A stretch of 64,000 bases of DNA from Limosilactobacillus fermentum (GCF_013394085.1 NZ_CP040910.1:648387-712386), one strand, 5' to 3'; shown: positions 29,652 through 40,990, counted from the first letter of the stretch. Numbers and translations are program-made. The notes: generated by a model from the sequence alone, not told the origin.

Positions 29652-30020
29652 ATGGCATCGAACGCAGCACGACAACTAACCTCCCCAACCCCGAGTAAAA
29701 TTCCGGCCCCGCAGCCGACGCCTAGCCCGGCCGCTAAACCGGGACGGGTCCCCTTTTCAAATTTTGAAAAGTTAACCATCGTCCTGGCGGTGGCGATGGT
29801 GATCGGGATGACAATCGCTTTAGTCACCACCAAGATTCAAACCACCAGTCGGCAACAGGTTTTACAGACGATCCAGCAAAAGATCACGACCCAAACCAGT
29901 CAAAACACTAGTCAGCAACAAGAAATTGGGGAGTTAACGAGTCAGTCGCACCTAAAGAAAATGGCGGCTAAGTACGGGTTAACGGATACGAGCGCTAGTG
30001 TAAGGAACGTTAATAAGTAA
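29652..30020 (+). CDS. ftsL: Cell division protein FtsL
   Basis: A bitopic protein of about 122 residues. A Pro-rich cytoplasmic N-terminus is followed by one membrane helix (LTIVLAVAMVIGMTIALV) and a Gln/Thr-rich extracellular coiled coil. It partners with DivIC and DivIB in the divisome. Sequence conservation of FtsL is low, so position between rsmH and the PBP2 gene is the main evidence. The ATG at 29652 is preferred; a GTG at 29643 is also possible. Confidence 0.85.
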   Translation: MASNAARQLTSPTPSKIPAPQPTPSPAAKPGRVPFSNFEKLTIVLAVAMVIGMTIALVTTKIQTTSRQQVLQTIQQKITTQTSQNTSQQQEIGELTSQSHLKKMAAKYGLTDTSASVRNVNK

Positions 30021-32176
30021 TGGATAAGCGCCAGCAAAAGAAACGAACGATAAATGGGGAGAACAGGCGAAACCGAAAGACCTTTGGGATGTGGTTCTTT
30101 TTGGTAGCGGCCATAATTTTCATTCTGTTTACCGTTCGTTTTAGTTATATTGCCATCTTTAAGGATGTTCAAAACCATAACTTAAAATCGCAGGCGGCCA
30201 AGCTCTACACTAGCTCGCAAGTGATTCAAGCCAAGCGGGGGACGGTCTACGATGCCGACGGGAACCCGATCGCCACGGACACTAGCAAGTACACCGTTTA
30301 TGCCATCATTGATTCCAGCTACCGCTCGGCAAGCGGCAAGGCCCTGTACGTCACTAACAAGAAGAAGACGGCTAAAGTGTTAGCTAAGTACTTAGACCTA
30401 AGTGAAGCCCAGATTCTCAAGATCCTCTCGCCAAGTAGTAAGGGAATCTTTCAGGTTCAGTTTGGGACGGCCGGCTCTAACCTGTCAGTCGCCACGATGG
30501 AAAAGATTAAAAAGGCAAACCTACCAGGGATTAACTTCACGCAAATCCCGGCCCGGGAATATCCCGAGGGCAACTTTGCTAGCCAGCTGCTCGGGATGAC
30601 CACGTTAAAAACCAACACCAAAACCGGGACCACCCAGTTAGTGGGGGACATGGGGTTAGAAGGGTACTTTAACAAACAGCTGACCGGGACGAATGGTTAC
30701 CGAACCGTAAAACAAGACGTTTATGGTTACCAACTGGCTGATTCGTCAACGAAGGGGCGTAAGGTTGAAAACGGGGATAACATCACCACGACTTTAAACA
30801 ATAAGGTCCAACACCAGATGGAAACCTTAGTGTCCAAGGTGGAAAAGGAAACCCAAGCAGAAGGGATTACCGCCATCGTGATGGAAGCCAAGACCGGGAA
30901 AATCGTGGCGGCCACCCAACGGCCAAACATGAAGTCCGAAACCCCTTCTTGGACCAACGCATTAACGCAGCAAACCTTTGAACCTGGTTCGACGATGAAG
31001 GTGCTAGCCTTAGCAGCCGCCATTAACAGCGGAAACTTTGACCCTAACGCCACTTACACCTCAGGAACGTGGAGCCTTGGTGGGGGGAAGATCACCGACT
31101 GGGTGACCAGTGGGTGGGGAACCATCACCTATAAAGAGGGGTTTTACCGCTCCTCTAACGTTGGGTTTGCCCACGTTGAACAAAACATGGGCGCCAAGAC
31201 CTGGATGAAATACATCCGCCGCTTCGGCCTCCTAAAGAAGGTCAACGTATACGGCATGGGGAACGAAACGGCGGGTTACACCACCTTTAAGGGAAAGCTA
31301 GAACAGGCCAACACCGCCTATGGTCAGGGGATTACCGTTAACGTGATGGAACTGATGCAAGCCTATACTGCCATTGCCAACAACGGAAAAATGGTTAAGC
31401 CCTACTGGATCGAAAAGGTGACCGACCCCAACACCGGTAAGACGGTGAAGAAACTGTCAACCACCGTGGTGGGGCACCCAATTTCCGCTTCGACGGCTAA
31501 ACAGGTCCGTAAGTACATGGAAGGGGTCATTTACAACAAGGTCGGAACTGGGCAGTCCTATAAGGTCAGTGGGTACCGGATTGCCGGGAAGACCGGGACG
31601 GCCCAAATTGCCGGGACAAACGGTTACGAGACCGGGACGAATGATTACATCTACTCTTTTGCCGGCTTTGCCCCGGCTAAAAACCCCAAGTACATCATCT
31701 ACCTATCGATGAAAAAGCCGAAGAATTTAACTAAGGCGGCGGAAACCCACCTGTCGTCAATTTCAACGCCGATCATCAAGTACCTTTTGGACCAAGAAAA
31801 GCTCAAGTCCGAGGGGCAACAAGGGGTAGTCAAGGTTGGTAACTACGTCGGCAAGAATGCCCAAACGGTGCAAACAAGCCTGGCGAAAAAGAAGTTGCAA
31901 GTCACCGTGATTGGTGGCAATAAAAAGATCACCGCCCAGTCGTTGACGGCTGGTAAAGAGGCGATCATCAACAGCCGTTTGATCTTAAAGACCAGCGGCG
32001 AAATGACGATGCCAGACGTTTCTGGCTGGTCACAAGCAGACGTGGCCCAGTTGGCACAAATGATGGGGCTAAAACTATCATTAACCGGGAGCGGCTACGC
32101 AAGTAACCAATCAATCAGCGTGGGCACCCCCGTTAAGGCGGGCGACAGCTTGAAGGTTGCTTATACGGGAAAGTAA
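30020..32176 (+). CDS. Penicillin-binding protein 2X-type transpeptidase (FtsI/PbpB) with PASTA domains
   Basis: A 718-residue class B PBP that cross-links septal peptidoglycan. One N-terminal membrane helix (about 27-47) and a dimerisation region precede the transpeptidase, with S324-T-M-K327, S378-S-N380 and K524-T-G-T527. Two C-terminal PASTA domains (about 595-718) follow, as in PBP2x. Its start overlaps the ftsL stop by one base. The active-site motifs are complete. Confidence 0.95.
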   Translation: MDKRQQKKRTINGENRRNRKTFGMWFFLVAAIIFILFTVRFSYIAIFKDVQNHNLKSQAAKLYTSSQVIQAKRGTVYDADGNPIATDTSKYTVYAIIDSSYRSASGKALYVTNKKKTAKVLAKYLDLSEAQILKILSPSSKGIFQVQFGTAGSNLSVATMEKIKKANLPGINFTQIPAREYPEGNFASQLLGMTTLKTNTKTGTTQLVGDMGLEGYFNKQLTGTNGYRTVKQDVYGYQLADSSTKGRKVENGDNITTTLNNKVQHQMETLVSKVEKETQAEGITAIVMEAKTGKIVAATQRPNMKSETPSWTNALTQQTFEPGSTMKVLALAAAINSGNFDPNATYTSGTWSLGGGKITDWVTSGWGTITYKEGFYRSSNVGFAHVEQNMGAKTWMKYIRRFGLLKKVNVYGMGNETAGYTTFKGKLEQANTAYGQGITVNVMELMQAYTAIANNGKMVKPYWIEKVTDPNTGKTVKKLSTTVVGHPISASTAKQVRKYMEGVIYNKVGTGQSYKVSGYRIAGKTGTAQIAGTNGYETGTNDYIYSFAGFAPAKNPKYIIYLSMKKPKNLTKAAETHLSSISTPIIKYLLDQEKLKSEGQQGVVKVGNYVGKNAQTVQTSLAKKKLQVTVIGGNKKITAQSLTAGKEAIINSRLILKTSGEMTMPDVSGWSQADVAQLAQMMGLKLSLTGSGYASNQSISVGTPVKAGDSLKVAYTGK

Positions 32177-32212
32177 GAAAGAGAAGAAAAACGTTTAATT
32201 GGAGGCAAATTA

Positions 32213-33172
32213 ATGAGTATCTTGGTAGCGGGCTTAACCCTGGTGAGTGCATTTTTGATCACCTTTTTGTTAATGCCGAGTTTGATCCGCTATTTCCGGG
32301 CGAAAAAAGAGGGCCAACAGATTCGAGAAGAGGGCCCAACCTGGCACGAGAAAAAGGCCGGCACCCCGACGATGGGGGGCTTACTCTTCATCTTGTCAGC
32401 AGCACTAACCTGCGGCTGGGTGGGGGCTTGGCAAGGCCAACTGAATGGTACCTTAGGCGCCCTGTTGTTCACCCTGATCGCTTACGGCTTAATCGGGATG
32501 TGGGACGACTCCATTAAGATCTTTAACCACCAAAACGAAGGGTTTAAGCCGTGGCAAAAGTTCTTAGCTCAGGTAGTGGGGGCAATGGTTTTTGCCGTCA
32601 TTTACCAACACGAGGGCTTTCAAATGGGCTTTGGGCTCACCGACTGGGGCTGGTTTTACGCCCTGTTTATTATCTTTTGGATGGTCGGGTTCTCCAACGC
32701 CGTTAACTTAACGGATGGACTAGACGGACTGGTGACCGGGTTAGCAACGATTTCCTTTGCTGCTTACCTTGTCTTAGCCTTAGTACAGGGGCAAACTGAA
32801 GTCGCCCTCTTCTGTTTGGCCATGATCGGGACCTTGTTAGGTTTCTTCCCCTTCAACCACAAGCCCGCCAAGATTTTTATGGGGGATATGGGATCACTAG
32901 CGTTAGGGGCAAGCCTGGCGGCGGTCGCCCTGGTTTTACATCACGAATGGTCGCTTCTGATCATCGGGATCGTGTACGTCTTGGAGACCCTGTCGGTGAT
33001 TTTGCAGGTCGCATACTTCCGGCGGACGGGCAAGCGGCTCTTTAAGATGACGCCGATTCACCACACCTTTGAAATGATGGGGTGGAGCGAATGGAAAATT
33101 GACAGGGTCTTTTGGCTCGTTGGTTTAATTGCCGGCGCCCTTACGGTGGCGACGATCTTGTTTTTAGGATAA
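32213..33172 (+). CDS. mraY: Phospho-N-acetylmuramoyl-pentapeptide-transferase MraY
   Basis: A 319-residue polytopic membrane enzyme that transfers phospho-MurNAc-pentapeptide to undecaprenyl phosphate, giving lipid I. The signatures GTPTMGG, NAVNLTDGLDGL and FMGDMGSLALG are all present, with about ten hydrophobic helices. GGAGG precedes the ATG. Confidence 0.97.
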   Translation: MSILVAGLTLVSAFLITFLLMPSLIRYFRAKKEGQQIREEGPTWHEKKAGTPTMGGLLFILSAALTCGWVGAWQGQLNGTLGALLFTLIAYGLIGMWDDSIKIFNHQNEGFKPWQKFLAQVVGAMVFAVIYQHEGFQMGFGLTDWGWFYALFIIFWMVGFSNAVNLTDGLDGLVTGLATISFAAYLVLALVQGQTEVALFCLAMIGTLLGFFPFNHKPAKIFMGDMGSLALGASLAAVALVLHHEWSLLIIGIVYVLETLSVILQVAYFRRTGKRLFKMTPIHHTFEMMGWSEWKIDRVFWLVGLIAGALTVATILFLG

Positions 33173-33199
33173 TACTTGGATGAGTTTGAGGTACGGATT

Positions 33200-34576
33200 G
33201 TGAAGCAAATTAATGATTACAAAGGCAAAAGGGTACTGGTATTAGGGTTTGGAATTAGTGGTCTGAACGCCGCTTACCTCCTCCAAAAACTGGGGGCAAC
33301 GGTGGTGGCTAACGATCAACAGGTTCCAAAGGACCCGCGCGTGGTCGCCGACTTGGAAGGGGCGGGGATTACGGCCGTGACCGGCTCTAACCCGCTGAGC
33401 CTGGCCGAAGAAGGCTTTGACCTGGTGGTAAAAAACCCGGGGATCCCGTATGATACGCCGTTAGTGGCGGCCTTTGTTAAGAAGGGAACGCCCATTATCA
33501 CCGAGCTAGAGTTAGGTTACCAAGTCTTTGCGGGGCACTTGATTTCGGTGACCGGCTCCAACGGGAAGACGACCACCACGACCTTGATTGAACAGATGGT
33601 GGCCATGGGTAACCCGCACCGGGTGGAGTACGCCGGTAACATCGGGGTGTCCTTTTCCAAGGTGGCCGAAGAGCTAGGTCCTGACGATACGATCGTCACC
33701 GAAGCCTCCAGTTTCCAACTACTGGGCGCCCCAACCTACCGCCCCCACATCGCCGTGATCACCAATATCTTCGCTAACCACTTGGACTACCACAAGACGC
33801 GGCAAAACTATATTGACGCTAAGCTGGGGATCACCCGCAACCAGACCAAAGACGATTACCTGGTCATCAACTGGGATAAAGAAGAATGGCAAAAGCTAGC
33901 TAAGCGGACCAACGCCACGGTGGTCCCGTTCTCCCGTCTCGCTAAGTCTCAGGAGGGGGCCTACCAAAAAGGCGGCGACCTATACTGGCGACAAGAACGG
34001 ATCATGGCCGCTAAAGACGTGGTCTTAATTGGGCCCCAAAACGTTGAAAACGCCCTGGCAGCCATTGCGGCGGCCAAGTTATCCGGGGTCGCAAACGAAG
34101 CGATCGTCCGGGTTTTGACCACCTTCACCGGGGTTCGCCACCGCCTTCAGTACGTGTTGGACTACGAGGGGCGCCGTTTTTACAATGATTCCAAGTCGAC
34201 CGACATCGAGGCAACAGAGGTGGCCTTGCAAGGGTTCGAGCAACCGGTCATCTTACTTGCCGGGGGGCTTGACCGGGGCTACACCTTCGAGCGACTGGTT
34301 CCTTACTTCAGGGAGCACGTCAAGGCCTTAATTGTCTTCGGTGAGTCCAAGGATAAGATGAAGGCGGCTGGTGAGCAGGCTGGCGTGAAGACGATTGTCG
34401 AAAGCACGGACGCGGTGACGGCGGTGCCAGAGGCCTGGCGGCTTAGTGAACCGGGCGATGTCATCTTACTCTCCCCGGCTAACGCCAGCTGGGACCAGTT
34501 CCCCAACTTTGAGGTGCGCGGGGACCGGTTCATTGAGGCCGTTGAACAACTGACCGGCAAAAAGGAGGAAAACTAA
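33200..34576 (+). CDS. murD: UDP-N-acetylmuramoyl-L-alanine--D-glutamate ligase MurD
   Basis: A 458-residue ATP-dependent ligase that adds D-Glu to UDP-MurNAc-L-Ala. An N-terminal Rossmann segment ([14 protein letters not shown]), the ATP loop GSNGKTTTT from residue 119 and [19 protein letters not shown] in the central domain identify it. The GTG at 33200 gives the usual [16 protein letters not shown] start with TTTGAGG upstream. A TTG at 33176 would add eight residues and cannot be excluded. Confidence 0.95.
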   Translation: MKQINDYKGKRVLVLGFGISGLNAAYLLQKLGATVVANDQQVPKDPRVVADLEGAGITAVTGSNPLSLAEEGFDLVVKNPGIPYDTPLVAAFVKKGTPIITELELGYQVFAGHLISVTGSNGKTTTTTLIEQMVAMGNPHRVEYAGNIGVSFSKVAEELGPDDTIVTEASSFQLLGAPTYRPHIAVITNIFANHLDYHKTRQNYIDAKLGITRNQTKDDYLVINWDKEEWQKLAKRTNATVVPFSRLAKSQEGAYQKGGDLYWRQERIMAAKDVVLIGPQNVENALAAIAAAKLSGVANEAIVRVLTTFTGVRHRLQYVLDYEGRRFYNDSKSTDIEATEVALQGFEQPVILLAGGLDRGYTFERLVPYFREHVKALIVFGESKDKMKAAGEQAGVKTIVESTDAVTAVPEAWRLSEPGDVILLSPANASWDQFPNFEVRGDRFIEAVEQLTGKKEEN

Positions 34577-35682
34577 TGCGCTTAATGGTATCGGGGGGCG
34601 GAACCGGGGGTCACATTTACCCGGCCTTAGCCCTAATTGAGCGGTTGAAGCAGGTGGAACCAGACACCGAGGTCCTTTACGTGGGGGCCAAACGGGGCCT
34701 GGAAACGAAGATTGTCCCCCAGGCGGGCTACCGGCTGGAAACCATGGAAGTTCAGGGGTTCCGGCGGAGCCTTTCGCTCGAAAATGTTAAGACTGTCTAC
34801 CTCTTTTTAAAGGCCGTTGCCCAGGCTAAAAAACTAATTAAAGACTTTCGCCCAGACGTCGTTTTGGGGACCGGGGGCTATGTTTCCGGGGCCGTCTTAT
34901 ATGCGGCGGCCAAGCTGGGGGTGCCAACCGTCATCCACGAACAAAACTCCGTGGTGGGGGTGACCAATAAGTTCTTAGCGCGTTACGTGAATGAAGTGGC
35001 GATCGCCTTTGAAGCGGCCCGGAGCCAGTTTGCCAAGTCGTCAGTGACGATGACGGGGAACCCACGGGCCCAACAGGTCGCCCAGCGCACTAATTCGGCC
35101 TATTCCTGGACCGAAGACGGGCTTAAAGACGGGGTACCCACCATCATGATTTTTGGTGGTTCCCAAGGGGCGCCCCGAATCAATAAGGCCGTGGTTGAGG
35201 CCTTACCAAGTTTTAACGAGCAGCCCTACCAAGTGATCTTCGCTACCGGCCGGAAGCGCTACGATGACGTTATGGGGGCGCTAGCGGGGCAACCAATTGG
35301 TGATAACGTTAAGGTGGTACCATACATTGAAGACATGCCAGACAAGTTGCCACACGTCGACGCCCTGGTTTCGCGGGCGGGGGCCACGACGATCGCCGAA
35401 GTAACGGCGCTGGGAATCCCGACGATCCTGATCCCGTCGCCATACGTGACGGCAAACCACCAGGTGAAAAACGCGGAGGCCCTCGTCAAAAAGGGGGCGG
35501 CCCTGATGATCTTAGAGGATCAATTAGACGGGCGTTCCTTAATTACCCAAGCCAATCACCTGATGAATGACGCCGCCGTCCGGCAAAAGATGGCGGCTAA
35601 TTCAAAGGCGGTTGGTCATCCAGACGCTAGTGACCAACTAATCGCCGTCTTGAAAAAGGCGATCGCAGACCACCAGAAGTAG
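34576..35682 (+). CDS. murG: UDP-N-acetylglucosamine transferase MurG
   Basis: A 368-residue GT-B glycosyltransferase that converts lipid I to lipid II at the inner membrane face. The N-terminal loop [13 protein letters not shown] is at 7-19, and [17 protein letters not shown] in the C-terminal domain binds UDP-GlcNAc. Its ATG overlaps the murD stop (TAATG). Confidence 0.97.
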   Translation: MRLMVSGGGTGGHIYPALALIERLKQVEPDTEVLYVGAKRGLETKIVPQAGYRLETMEVQGFRRSLSLENVKTVYLFLKAVAQAKKLIKDFRPDVVLGTGGYVSGAVLYAAAKLGVPTVIHEQNSVVGVTNKFLARYVNEVAIAFEAARSQFAKSSVTMTGNPRAQQVAQRTNSAYSWTEDGLKDGVPTIMIFGGSQGAPRINKAVVEALPSFNEQPYQVIFATGRKRYDDVMGALAGQPIGDNVKVVPYIEDMPDKLPHVDALVSRAGATTIAEVTALGIPTILIPSPYVTANHQVKNAEALVKKGAALMILEDQLDGRSLITQANHLMNDAAVRQKMAANSKAVGHPDASDQLIAVLKKAIADHQK

Positions 35683-35698
35683 AAAGGAGGAGGGGAAC

Positions 35699-36544
35699 AT
35701 GGCCAATCACCGTGATAACCGGGAGCACCGCCGCTACGCTGATCGCTTGGCGACGCTAGAAGCTCAGAGCGTGATTGATGGGCGTGACCGGTTTAAAAAG
35801 CGCCACCAGGGGCTTAAAAAGGGGCTCCCTAAGCTACGGGCCTATCAAATCAAGAGTAACTTGGGCCGGGCCTTGACCGTGTTAATCCCCTTCTTCATCG
35901 TTTTACTGGCGATGATCTACGTGGTTTCACCCTTTTCTAAGGTCAACCAGGTTAAAGTGGTTGGCAATGAGGACCTGACCGCAAAGCAAGTGGAAGCCGC
36001 CAGTGGTGCTAAAGCTGGTGCCTTCATCTGGCGCCTGGTTTTTGACCAAGCCGCGGTTTCCAAGCAGGCGCAGCAAAATAATTTACAGGTCAAAAGCATC
36101 CGGGTGAGCCTCGTTGGCCCCCGGTCGGTGAAGGTACACGTGGTGGAAAACCCGGTGATTGGAATCGTAACCCATAACGGCCACCAAGAACTCTTGCTTT
36201 CGACCGGAAAGTACCAAAAGATTAGTAACAACCTGACGAACTTCATTACTTACGCCGGGTTTGCCAAGCACGAGGAAATGCTGACCGAAACGGCCAAACA
36301 AGTTGGTCAGTTGTCGGCGACAATTCGTCAGGGAATTTCCCAAGTTGCTTATAGCCCGACAAGTACGGATGACGAACGGTTAAAGATTTACATGAACGAT
36401 GGTAATACCGTGTTAGCCAATGCCTCGACCTTAGCGCAGAAAATGAATTACTACCCGTCGATCGTCACCAATATGAATACGGCGGGGGTGATCGACTTAC
36501 AAGTCGGTGCCTACTCGTATGCTTATGGCGATCAAAGTAAGTAA
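35699..36544 (+). CDS. divIB: Cell division protein DivIB/FtsQ
   Basis: A 281-residue bitopic protein with a basic cytoplasmic region, one membrane helix (about 60-80, VLIPFFIVLLAMIYVV) and an extracellular POTRA domain beginning VNQVKVVGNEDLTAKQV. The beta domain follows. It links FtsL/DivIC to septal synthesis. AGGAGG is upstream. A promoter for ftsA lies in the gap after it. Confidence 0.92.
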   Translation: MANHRDNREHRRYADRLATLEAQSVIDGRDRFKKRHQGLKKGLPKLRAYQIKSNLGRALTVLIPFFIVLLAMIYVVSPFSKVNQVKVVGNEDLTAKQVEAASGAKAGAFIWRLVFDQAAVSKQAQQNNLQVKSIRVSLVGPRSVKVHVVENPVIGIVTHNGHQELLLSTGKYQKISNNLTNFITYAGFAKHEEMLTETAKQVGQLSATIRQGISQVAYSPTSTDDERLKIYMNDGNTVLANASTLAQKMNYYPSIVTNMNTAGVIDLQVGAYSYAYGDQSK

Positions 36545-36582
36545 GTCCGGAACCGGATTCATTTTTGACAATCTAGGGGTTT

Positions 36583-36609
36583 TTGGACAAGGACTTTCTG
36601 TGGTAAAAT
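36583..36609 (+). promoter_or_regulatory. Probable ftsA-ftsZ promoter with extended -10
   Basis: TGG followed by TAAAAT (36604-36609) is an extended -10. TTGGAC (36583-36588) lies 15 bases upstream. It sits in the only gap over 100 bases within the division cluster. Confidence 0.5.
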
Positions 36610-36687
36610 TTAGACTAACTAAAAGTGTAAACTAAAGGGGATTTCCCTTACTTTTAATTAAAATATTTTTAGGAGGTTCCGGGAGAA

Positions 36688-38070
36688 ATGAACGACTCAC
36701 ACATCTACGTAGGATTAGATATTGGAACCACCTCGATTAAGGCCCTCGTTTGCGAGGACGTTAAGGGCGAACTAAGGGTTGTAGGCGTTGGCACGCAACC
36801 GGCTGGTGGGCTTAGTCGGGGCGTGATTGTCGATATCGAAAAGACGGCCCACGCCATTCAAGCGGCGGTTCGTCAGGCAACCGAGAAATCCGGCATTAAG
36901 ATTGATAAGGTGATTGTTGGTTTACCGGCGAATTACCTGCAAATGACCGAGGTCCACGGGATGATTACAGTGGCCAACCAGGGTCAACCACGCGAAATCA
37001 TTAATCAGGACGTCATTGACGTTGCCTCGGCCGCAATGACCCAAAACCTACCCCCAGAGCGGGAAGTGATTGACCTTGTCTTGCGTGACTTTGCGGTTGA
37101 TGATTTTAACAAGATTGAAGACCCCCGGGGAATGGTGGCGGTCCGCTTAGAGTTGCGGGCCACCATGTACTCGGGCCCTAAGACGATTGTCCACAACACC
37201 AAAAAGGCGGTCGCCTTGGCGGGCTTACAGATCCAAGACTTGGTGGTAGCCCCGATTGCAACCGGCTTTGAATTATTGAGTGATGGGGAACAAGACTTCG
37301 GGACGGTCTTGGTTGATCTCGGCGGTGGTCAAACCACGACCAGCATCATCCACGACCACCAACTCAAGTTTGCCTACGTGGACCCAGAAGGGGGAAACTT
37401 GATTACTCACGACATCTCAACGGTCTTAAATACCTCCCAGCGAAACGCCGAGCAACTAAAGCGTGATCACGGCTACGCTGATTCACGCCAGGCTAGCGAT
37501 GAGGTGCAACTGGCCGTTGACGTGGTCGGGAAAAATCAGCCGGTCAATTACAGCGAAAAGTACTTAGCCGAAGTGATTGAGGCCCGGGTCCGCCAGATCT
37601 TTGAACGGTCCCAAAAGAAGCTTCAGTCCATTAACGCCCCGCAACTACCAGGGGGCGTGGTTCTCCTGGGTGGGGTCGCCATTTTACCTGGTATTAAAGA
37701 AATCGCTAGTGAGTACTACGATGGCAACGTCAAGGTGTACATTCCCGACCAAATGGGGGTTCGGCACCCAAGTTTTGCCCTGGCCATTGCCCTGTGCAAA
37801 TACGAAGATGACCTGCGTGACGTCGACCAACTCCTAAAGGAAACGGTACACCAAGAGGGCAACTTTGCCAGTGTGGTTCACCAGGTAGTGCAACAAGCTG
37901 CCCAAACCAGTGCAGCACCGCAACCAACCCGGCGTCCGGCCCCGAGTCGGCCCGCTCCACAGCCAAGTCAACCGGAAGCTCAGGCACAAGAACAACCGGT
38001 AGACAACCAACCAACTAAGAAGAAAAAGAAGAATCCGTTTTCGAACTTCTTTAACAACTTCTTTGATTAA
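36688..38070 (+). CDS. ftsA: Cell division protein FtsA
   Basis: A 460-residue actin-like protein that tethers FtsZ to the membrane. Nucleotide-binding motifs are visible: [14 protein letters not shown] (phosphate 1), [15 protein letters not shown] (phosphate 2) and [17 protein letters not shown] (adenosine). A Pro/Gln-rich linker (about 405-440) leads to a basic amphipathic C-terminal tail ([17 protein letters not shown]), the membrane anchor. AGGAGG lies upstream of the ATG. Confidence 0.96.
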   Translation: MNDSHIYVGLDIGTTSIKALVCEDVKGELRVVGVGTQPAGGLSRGVIVDIEKTAHAIQAAVRQATEKSGIKIDKVIVGLPANYLQMTEVHGMITVANQGQPREIINQDVIDVASAAMTQNLPPEREVIDLVLRDFAVDDFNKIEDPRGMVAVRLELRATMYSGPKTIVHNTKKAVALAGLQIQDLVVAPIATGFELLSDGEQDFGTVLVDLGGGQTTTSIIHDHQLKFAYVDPEGGNLITHDISTVLNTSQRNAEQLKRDHGYADSRQASDEVQLAVDVVGKNQPVNYSEKYLAEVIEARVRQIFERSQKKLQSINAPQLPGGVVLLGGVAILPGIKEIASEYYDGNVKVYIPDQMGVRHPSFALAIALCKYEDDLRDVDQLLKETVHQEGNFASVVHQVVQQAAQTSAAPQPTRRPAPSRPAPQPSQPEAQAQEQPVDNQPTKKKKKNPFSNFFNNFFD

Positions 38071-38096
38071 CACTGATAACGACGGAGGAAACAGTC

Positions 38097-39386
38097 ATGG
38101 ATAACGCAACCAACGAATTCGATCAATTACACCCAACCCAGGCCCAGATTAAGGTAATCGGGGTTGGTGGTGGTGGTGGGAACGCCGTCAACCAAATGAT
38201 CAACGAAAATGTTGAAGGGGTTGACTTCATCGTTGCCAACACCGACCTGCAGGCCTTAGAGGGTTCCCACGCCAAGACTAAGTTACACCTGGGGCCGAAG
38301 CTGACCAGGGGCCTGGGGGCCGGGTCAAACCCAGAGGTTGGGGCCAAGGCCGCTCAAGAAAGTGAATCAGACATCACCAAGGCCTTAGAAGGGGCCGACA
38401 TGGTCTTTGTTACCGCCGGAATGGGCGGGGGTACCGGGACCGGGGCCGCACCAGTAATTGCCAAGATTGCCAAGGACTCCGGTGCCTTAACCGTCGGGGT
38501 AGTAACGCGGCCGTTCTCCTTTGAAGGGACGCGGCGGGCCAAGTTAGCTGCCGAAGGGTTAGAGAACCTGGAGAAAAACGTCGACACCCTGATCGTGGTT
38601 TCCAACGACCGCCTGTTAGAAATCATCGACAAGAAGACGCCGATGATGGAAGCCTTTAAGGAAGCCGATGACGTTCTCCGCCAAGGGGTGGAAGGGATCT
38701 CTGATTTGATCACTAACCCTGGTTACATTAACTTGGACTTCGCTGACATTCGTCACACGATGACCAACCAAGGGGCCGCTTTGATGGGGATTGGGGCCGC
38801 CGGCGGTGACGAACGGGCCAAGGAAGCCACCAAGCGGGCGATTTCTTCACCGCTGCTGGAAGTTTCTATCGATGGGGCTGAACACGTGCTGGTTAACGTG
38901 ACGGGGGGCAAGGACTTGTCCATGACCGAAGCCGAAGACGCCTCTAGCGTAATTCGTCAAGCCGCTAACACCAACGTCGACATTACCTTTGGGATGGCCA
39001 TTGACGAAACCTTAAACGATGAAATCCGCGTTACGGTAATTGCAACGGGGATCGACAAGACCAAGCAGGGCGACGAAAAGCCAGTTGAAGAAGTAAGTCA
39101 GCCGGCCGCACAGCCGGTCAGTCAAGCCCCGGTTCAACCACAGGTTCAGGTACAACCACAGGCTAGTGCCGCCCCGGCCCCAACGTCGGAATTCGCAACC
39201 ACCGATGACCCGTTCCAAAACTGGAACGAAGACCTCGGCAACGAACTAGAAGGTGGCGCCCGGCCGAATAGCTTTAACCACGTCAAGAAGCCAACCTTTA
39301 GCGTCCAAGATGACAACCTGTCTAACGTTGATGACGGGGGGGAAGACCTCTCTACCCCGGCTTTCTTTAAGAACCGCCGCAAGTAA
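38097..39386 (+). CDS. ftsZ: Cell division protein FtsZ
   Basis: A 429-residue tubulin-like GTPase forming the Z ring. The GTP signature GGGTGTG is at 110-116 and [13 protein letters not shown] is near 22-34. A Gln/Pro-rich linker (about 325-365) precedes the conserved C-terminal peptide ([18 protein letters not shown]) that binds FtsA and SepF. GGAGG precedes the ATG. Confidence 0.98.
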   Translation: MDNATNEFDQLHPTQAQIKVIGVGGGGGNAVNQMINENVEGVDFIVANTDLQALEGSHAKTKLHLGPKLTRGLGAGSNPEVGAKAAQESESDITKALEGADMVFVTAGMGGGTGTGAAPVIAKIAKDSGALTVGVVTRPFSFEGTRRAKLAAEGLENLEKNVDTLIVVSNDRLLEIIDKKTPMMEAFKEADDVLRQGVEGISDLITNPGYINLDFADIRHTMTNQGAALMGIGAAGGDERAKEATKRAISSPLLEVSIDGAEHVLVNVTGGKDLSMTEAEDASSVIRQAANTNVDITFGMAIDETLNDEIRVTVIATGIDKTKQGDEKPVEEVSQPAAQPVSQAPVQPQVQVQPQASAAPAPTSEFATTDDPFQNWNEDLGNELEGGARPNSFNHVKKPTFSVQDDNLSNVDDGGEDLSTPAFFKNRRK

Positions 39387-39424
39387 CACGAACCGAAAAT
39401 AGAGAATGACTGGAGGAATGGCCC

Positions 39425-39895
39425 ATGGCAAGTAAATTTTTTAGCAACCTTTTTGGGGTGGTCGACGATGAACCAGAGACGGCCGACTACTACGAAGATC
39501 AGCAGCCGGCTCAACAAGCCCCGGCCCCGGTGCCGACTCCGGCCCCAACGCGTTCAAATAAAGTCGTTTCGATCAATAACGCCCGGGTGGCTCCGCAACC
39601 AAATTCGTCTAGCAAGATTGAGCTAGTTGAACCACGGGTGTACGGGGACGGGAAGGAAATCGTCAACCACCTGTTAAATGGCAACGCCGTCATTGTTAAC
39701 TTTGATCAGATGGACGCAAAGGTTGCCTTCCGGATTGTCGAGTACATGAAGGGCGCCACCTACGCCATTAGCGGAAAGATCGAACGGATTGACGCAGAAA
39801 TTTTCTTGTGCACCCCCCAAAACTTCGAAATCTCGGGGAAATTAGCCCCGACCCTTTCTAGTGATGGGTTGGATGATAGGAGAGACCGGTATTGA
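39425..39895 (+). CDS. sepF: Cell division protein SepF
   Basis: A 156-residue FtsZ-binding, ring-forming protein. A short amphipathic N-terminus (ASKFFSNLFGVV) anchors the membrane. A Pro/Ala linker is followed by the core domain beginning VEPRVYGDGKEIVNHLLNGNAVIVNF. GGAGG lies upstream. Its stop overlaps the start of the YggT gene by four bases (TTGA). Confidence 0.94.
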   Translation: MASKFFSNLFGVVDDEPETADYYEDQQPAQQAPAPVPTPAPTRSNKVVSINNARVAPQPNSSSKIELVEPRVYGDGKEIVNHLLNGNAVIVNFDQMDAKVAFRIVEYMKGATYAISGKIERIDAEIFLCTPQNFEISGKLAPTLSSDGLDDRRDRY

Positions 39896-40170
39896 TTATT
39901 ACCTTTATTGTTTGGGCGCTTAGCCGCCTGTTGAGTTTGTATAGCCTACTGATTGTGATCTGGTGCCTGTTAACCTGGTTTCCGGGGGCCATGGATAGCT
40001 CACTAGGCCGCTTTTTAAGCCAGCTAGTGGCACCGTACCTAAACTTTTTTGAACGAGTTATTCCTCCACTGGGCGGGATCTCCTTTGCCCCGATGGTGGC
40101 CTTGATTGTGATTTATTTTGCCCAGTATGGGGTTCAAATGGTTGGGCAAATCTTAATCAACTTAATGTAG
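39892..40170 (+). CDS. YggT family membrane protein
   Basis: A 92-residue protein with two hydrophobic hairpin segments, matching the YggT/YlmG family that sits beside sepF in Gram-positive bacteria. Suggested roles concern division-site membrane organisation, but no biochemical function is set. The start is TTG, overlapping the sepF stop, with AGGAGAG about 8 bases upstream. Confidence 0.85.
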   Translation: MIITFIVWALSRLLSLYSLLIVIWCLLTWFPGAMDSSLGRFLSQLVAPYLNFFERVIPPLGGISFAPMVALIVIYFAQYGVQMVGQILINLM

Positions 40171-40177
40171 GGGGAGC

Positions 40178-40966
40178 ATGATGGAGCAGGTGAACGTCAA
40201 GCAGCACTTCCGGGCGGATGAAGCCCCGTTTATTGACCAGGTTAATGATTGGCTGACCACGGCCGGCGACCAATACCGTCCGGTCCTGACCGCCTTTTTA
40301 AACCCCCGGCAACGTTATATCATGCGGGTAATTGCCAATCGTCAAGACGAGGTCAAGGTGGCCTTTAAAGGCGCTTATCCGGGCGCCGAAATGCAGCGTG
40401 GTTTAGCTTACCCAGCTTATTACCAGCCGACGGAAGACGATTTCGAATTACAGCTGTTAGAAATTAACTACCCCCAAAAGTTCGCGGAGCTTCATCATCG
40501 ACAGGTAATGGGAGCGGTTTTGTCAACCGGAGTTGAGCGGGGGGCCTTTGGTGACATTATCGCAAGTGATGAGCATTGGCAGATTATCGTACAAAGACAA
40601 TTAAGTGACTACCTGATTGAACAGGTAACGTCAATCGGTAAAGCAAAGGTGCGCTTAGAAAAACGGGAATTGCAAGGGGCCCGGGTACCGCAAGAAGATT
40701 GGCAAGAACTCGTCACCACGGTCGCTTCCTTACGTTTGGATGCCGTGGTGGCGGCCAGTTTTAATTATTCAAGAAACCGGGCTAAGCAACTGATTGAACG
40801 CGGTCAGGTCCGGGTTAATTGGGAAGAAATTGACCGTCCGGATTATGAGTTAGCTAGCCGGGACTTGATTTCGGTTCGGCACGGCGGCCGGATTAAGGTG
40901 CAAGAGGAGCTTGGGCAAAACCGTCACGAGCGCACTAGAATTCGGTTAGCCGTCATCCATGCATAG
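40178..40966 (+). CDS. S4-domain RNA-binding protein YlmH
   Basis: A 262-residue YlmH protein. It has an N-terminal conserved domain, and an S4 RNA-binding domain near residues 185-245 (RLDAVVAASFNYSRNRAKQLIERGQVRVNW). Relatives act in ribosome quality control, helping to elongate C-terminal tails on stalled 50S. Two adjacent ATG codons (40178 and 40181) follow GGGGGAG; the second has better spacing. Confidence 0.9.
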   Translation: MMEQVNVKQHFRADEAPFIDQVNDWLTTAGDQYRPVLTAFLNPRQRYIMRVIANRQDEVKVAFKGAYPGAEMQRGLAYPAYYQPTEDDFELQLLEINYPQKFAELHHRQVMGAVLSTGVERGAFGDIIASDEHWQIIVQRQLSDYLIEQVTSIGKAKVRLEKRELQGARVPQEDWQELVTTVASLRLDAVVAASFNYSRNRAKQLIERGQVRVNWEEIDRPDYELASRDLISVRHGGRIKVQEELGQNRHERTRIRLAVIHA

Positions 40967-40990
40967 TGGACAGCGATTGGAGGAACTAGA